Source: Acidobacteriota bacterium (GTDB lineage Bacteria > Acidobacteriota > Terriglobia > Terriglobales > Acidobacteriaceae). Taken from it: a stretch of 6,392 bases of DNA. The notes beneath the pieces are model-generated. The model worked only from the letters and a program-made list of their open reading frames with translations, was not told the origin of the DNA and did no database searches. Shown here piece after piece: positions 5,025-6,392 of this stretch. The translations under genes were made by a program, and so were the position numbers. Within the stretch, counting starts at the first letter, position 1; each line of letters opens with the position of its first letter. The stretch lies in contig JAJZDO010000492.1 in the NCBI GenBank assembly GCA_021805955.1, positions 1 to 6,392 of the forward strand, given 5' to 3'.

Positions 5025-6266
5025 ATGAAGATGAACCAGGCAGAGCCAACGCAGCAATCTGCTTCAAAAACTCGCTCTTGCGCCCCCCGCACCGTGCGCA
5101 ACCTGGTGCAACTGGGCTTCTGGGCGCCTTCCATGGCCTTTCTGCGTCGATGCAGCGAAGCTGGAATCGCCGTGCACCTGATGCCGCTTGTAGACCCTTC
5201 AACAGCTAATCCGCAATTTCGCTCCCAAAAACCCAGCGCCGCCATCACATCGCTGGGAGAGCGCATCCCCTGGGGCATCGACAAATCTCCACAGACACTC
5301 GACACAATCCTTCGTTTCGTCCAATCCGTGCATGCGGATGCCATCAGCAGTGATGACGAAGCCACTCTTCTCTGGCTTTCCAGGCATCGCAAGTCGCTGG
5401 AACCGGATTGTCGCGTCATGGCAAGCCCGGAAGCTTCCATCCAGCAACTCACACGCAAGTCTGAACAGACCGCTCTGGCTGCACGCTCCGGATTCGCTGT
5501 GCTGCCCACCTGGCTTCTGCATACGCAAAAGGACGCCGAAACGTTGCCCGAGGCGAGTTTTCCTCTCTGTCTTCGACCGACGCAGATCAACTCCGTGCAG
5601 CCCGTCTTCAAAGCCCAGCGTGTTGACTCACCGAGTCATCTACACAACTTCCTGGACTCGCTGCAATGGACCAGCCCGCTCATCGCGCAAACCTTCTGCC
5701 TCGGTCCAAATCTCGTCCTGCACGGTGTTCGCGGGGTCGATGGGCGCATCCTGGCGCTGGAGTGTTTCCAGACTCTCCGCAAGCATCATGGCTTTGCACT
5801 CACCATTCAACGCTGCACGACTCCGCCCTCTGTTCATGCGGCAGCACTGCGATTCGCGGAGTTGGCCAATCTGCACGGTCCATTTCACTTCGATCTGCTC
5901 CAGTCGGCGGAGTCCGGCGAAGTCTATTTTCTCGAAGTGAACTACCGCATGGGCGGCACCACTGCCAAGGTCGCGCGCATCGGCTTCGATGAACCCATGC
6001 TGGCGCTGCAAGCCTTTGATCTTTGTCCTCCCCATTCTCCGCCTCCGCTCCACCACAGCAAATCGGCTACTGGAAAACGCATGCTCTTGGGATCCATGCT
6101 GGAGAGTCTGCTTCGACCGGCTGGCGCGCTTGACTATCCGCAGAGTTCGCGTCTGCACCGATTCTTCGACAGCGCCGTGCAGTTGCTCACAGTACCGGAT
6201 GCGCTGCTCTCGCGAAAGGACCTGCGCGGAAGCCTCTGGTACCTGCGATACGGCGGCAGAATGTGA
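5025..6266 (+). CDS. ATP-grasp domain protein, carboxylate-amine/thiol ligase-like, substrate unknown
   Basis: A 413-aa cytoplasmic enzyme of the ATP-grasp superfamily, whose members activate a carboxylate as acyl-phosphate and join it to a nucleophile, usually an amine. An N-terminal pre-ATP-grasp domain (about 22-135) starts VRNLVQLGFWAPSMAFLRRCSEAGIAVHLMP, like a nucleotide-fold segment. The ATP-grasp fold follows: LTRKSEQTALAARSGFAVLPTWLL (142-165), FPLCLRP (179-185), FKAQ with K196, and the LIAQTFCLGPN lid-side strand (219-229). D290 (HFD) and E304/N306/R308 (LEVNYR) match the Mg2+/ATP-binding acid and Asn of the family. The position normally occupied by the first ATP-binding Lys in the KP motif appears to be Arg (R184). 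The C-terminal 65 residues form an extra helical, basic region. An in-frame stop at 4920-4922 limits the start. ATG 5025 and ATG 5031 are both possible, and neither has a strong Shine-Dalgarno site. No partner biosynthetic gene is adjacent; the nearest neighbour is the divergent MerR-type gene. Confidence 0.82.
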   Translation: MKMNQAEPTQQSASKTRSCAPRTVRNLVQLGFWAPSMAFLRRCSEAGIAVHLMPLVDPSTANPQFRSQKPSAAITSLGERIPWGIDKSPQTLDTILRFVQSVHADAISSDDEATLLWLSRHRKSLEPDCRVMASPEASIQQLTRKSEQTALAARSGFAVLPTWLLHTQKDAETLPEASFPLCLRPTQINSVQPVFKAQRVDSPSHLHNFLDSLQWTSPLIAQTFCLGPNLVLHGVRGVDGRILALECFQTLRKHHGFALTIQRCTTPPSVHAAALRFAELANLHGPFHFDLLQSAESGEVYFLEVNYRMGGTTAKVARIGFDEPMLALQAFDLCPPHSPPPLHHSKSATGKRMLLGSMLESLLRPAGALDYPQSSRLHRFFDSAVQLLTVPDALLSRKDLRGSLWYLRYGGRM

Positions 6267-6278
6267 GAACAATTCTGC
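6256..6278. terminator. Weak hairpin over the end of the ATP-grasp gene
   Basis: GCAGAAT (6256-6262) pairs with ATTCTGC (6272-6278) around a 9-base loop that includes the stop codon at 6264-6266. It lies in the short convergent gap before the glutathione-peroxidase-like gene. There is no T-tract on the plus strand, so the terminator role is uncertain. Confidence 0.25.
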
Positions 6279-6305
6279 AGATCGCGACAGCATCGGGGCC
6301 TGCGC

Positions 6306-6392
6306 CTACAGCAGCTTTTCGATATCCGCCGCCATCTCCGCGGGAAGCGTCTGCGGAGCAAAGCGCACTACCGGCTGTCCATTGCGATCCAC
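6306..6392 (-). CDS. C-terminal fragment of a glutathione-peroxidase-like protein
   Basis: Only the last 28 residues are inside the window; the gene continues past the right edge. They begin VDRNGQPVVRFAPQT and end DIEKLL before a TAG stop (6308-6306). This matches the C-terminal pattern of bacterial glutathione/thiol peroxidases (FLVDRxGxVVxRFAPTTxPE...I..LL), which reduce peroxides in the cytoplasm, usually with thioredoxin as donor in bacteria. The catalytic Cys/Gln/Trp residues lie outside the window, so activity cannot be judged. It is convergent with the ATP-grasp gene, with a 39-base gap. Confidence 0.75.
   Translation of the reverse strand: MDRNGQPVVRFAPQTLPAEMAADIEKLL

Noticed and set aside
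4829..5611. 260-codon open frame on the minus strand across the divergent spacer and the start of the ATP-grasp gene
   Set aside because: Its translation has no recognisable domain, is low in complexity order and antisense to a gene with clear ATP-grasp motifs; it is a shadow frame.

Overview
The window is ordinary chromosomal DNA from a moderately GC-rich bacterium with strong Shine-Dalgarno sites. The mix of genes suggests Acidobacteriota (Terriglobia/Acidobacteriaceae-like): a DHA2-type MFS pump with a long N-terminus, a short Cys-pair protein beside rpsU, and a short MerR-SF regulator with an LYYRIGEVARICGV-type head. That assignment rests on protein style only, because no rRNA or other marker gene is present.

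Layout, left to right. An EmrB/QacA-type MFS exporter (99-1757, +) is followed, after a 169-base gap, by an acyl-lipid/acyl-CoA Delta9-type fatty acid desaturase (1927-2910, +). The gap holds a long inverted repeat just upstream of a possible promoter for the desaturase. Convergent with it is a gamma-carbonic-anhydrase-like hexapeptide-repeat protein (3449-2934, -). That gene is divergent from rpsU, ribosomal protein S21 (3587-3784, +), and the two share a compact 137-base promoter region. A perfect 36-bp palindrome ends rpsU and probably also ends the opposing gene, a 72-aa CxxC...CxxC putative zinc-binding protein (4088-3870, -). Upstream of that lies a MerR-superfamily regulator (4777-4295, -). 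It is divergent from an orphan ATP-grasp enzyme (5025-6266, +). At the right edge is the C-terminal end of a glutathione-peroxidase-like gene (6392-6306, -), which is cut by the window.

The genes do not form one pathway. They look like independent units (efflux, membrane lipid unsaturation, a bicarbonate/carbonic anhydrase-type protein, translation, regulation, a ligase of unknown substrate, and peroxide defence), mostly in divergent or convergent pairs separated by short regulatory spacers. I saw no mobile element, CRISPR array, tRNA or rRNA. I saw no clear new multi-gene system. The least explained parts are the ATP-grasp enzyme with its MerR neighbour, the small Cys-pair protein, and the inverted repeat before the desaturase.
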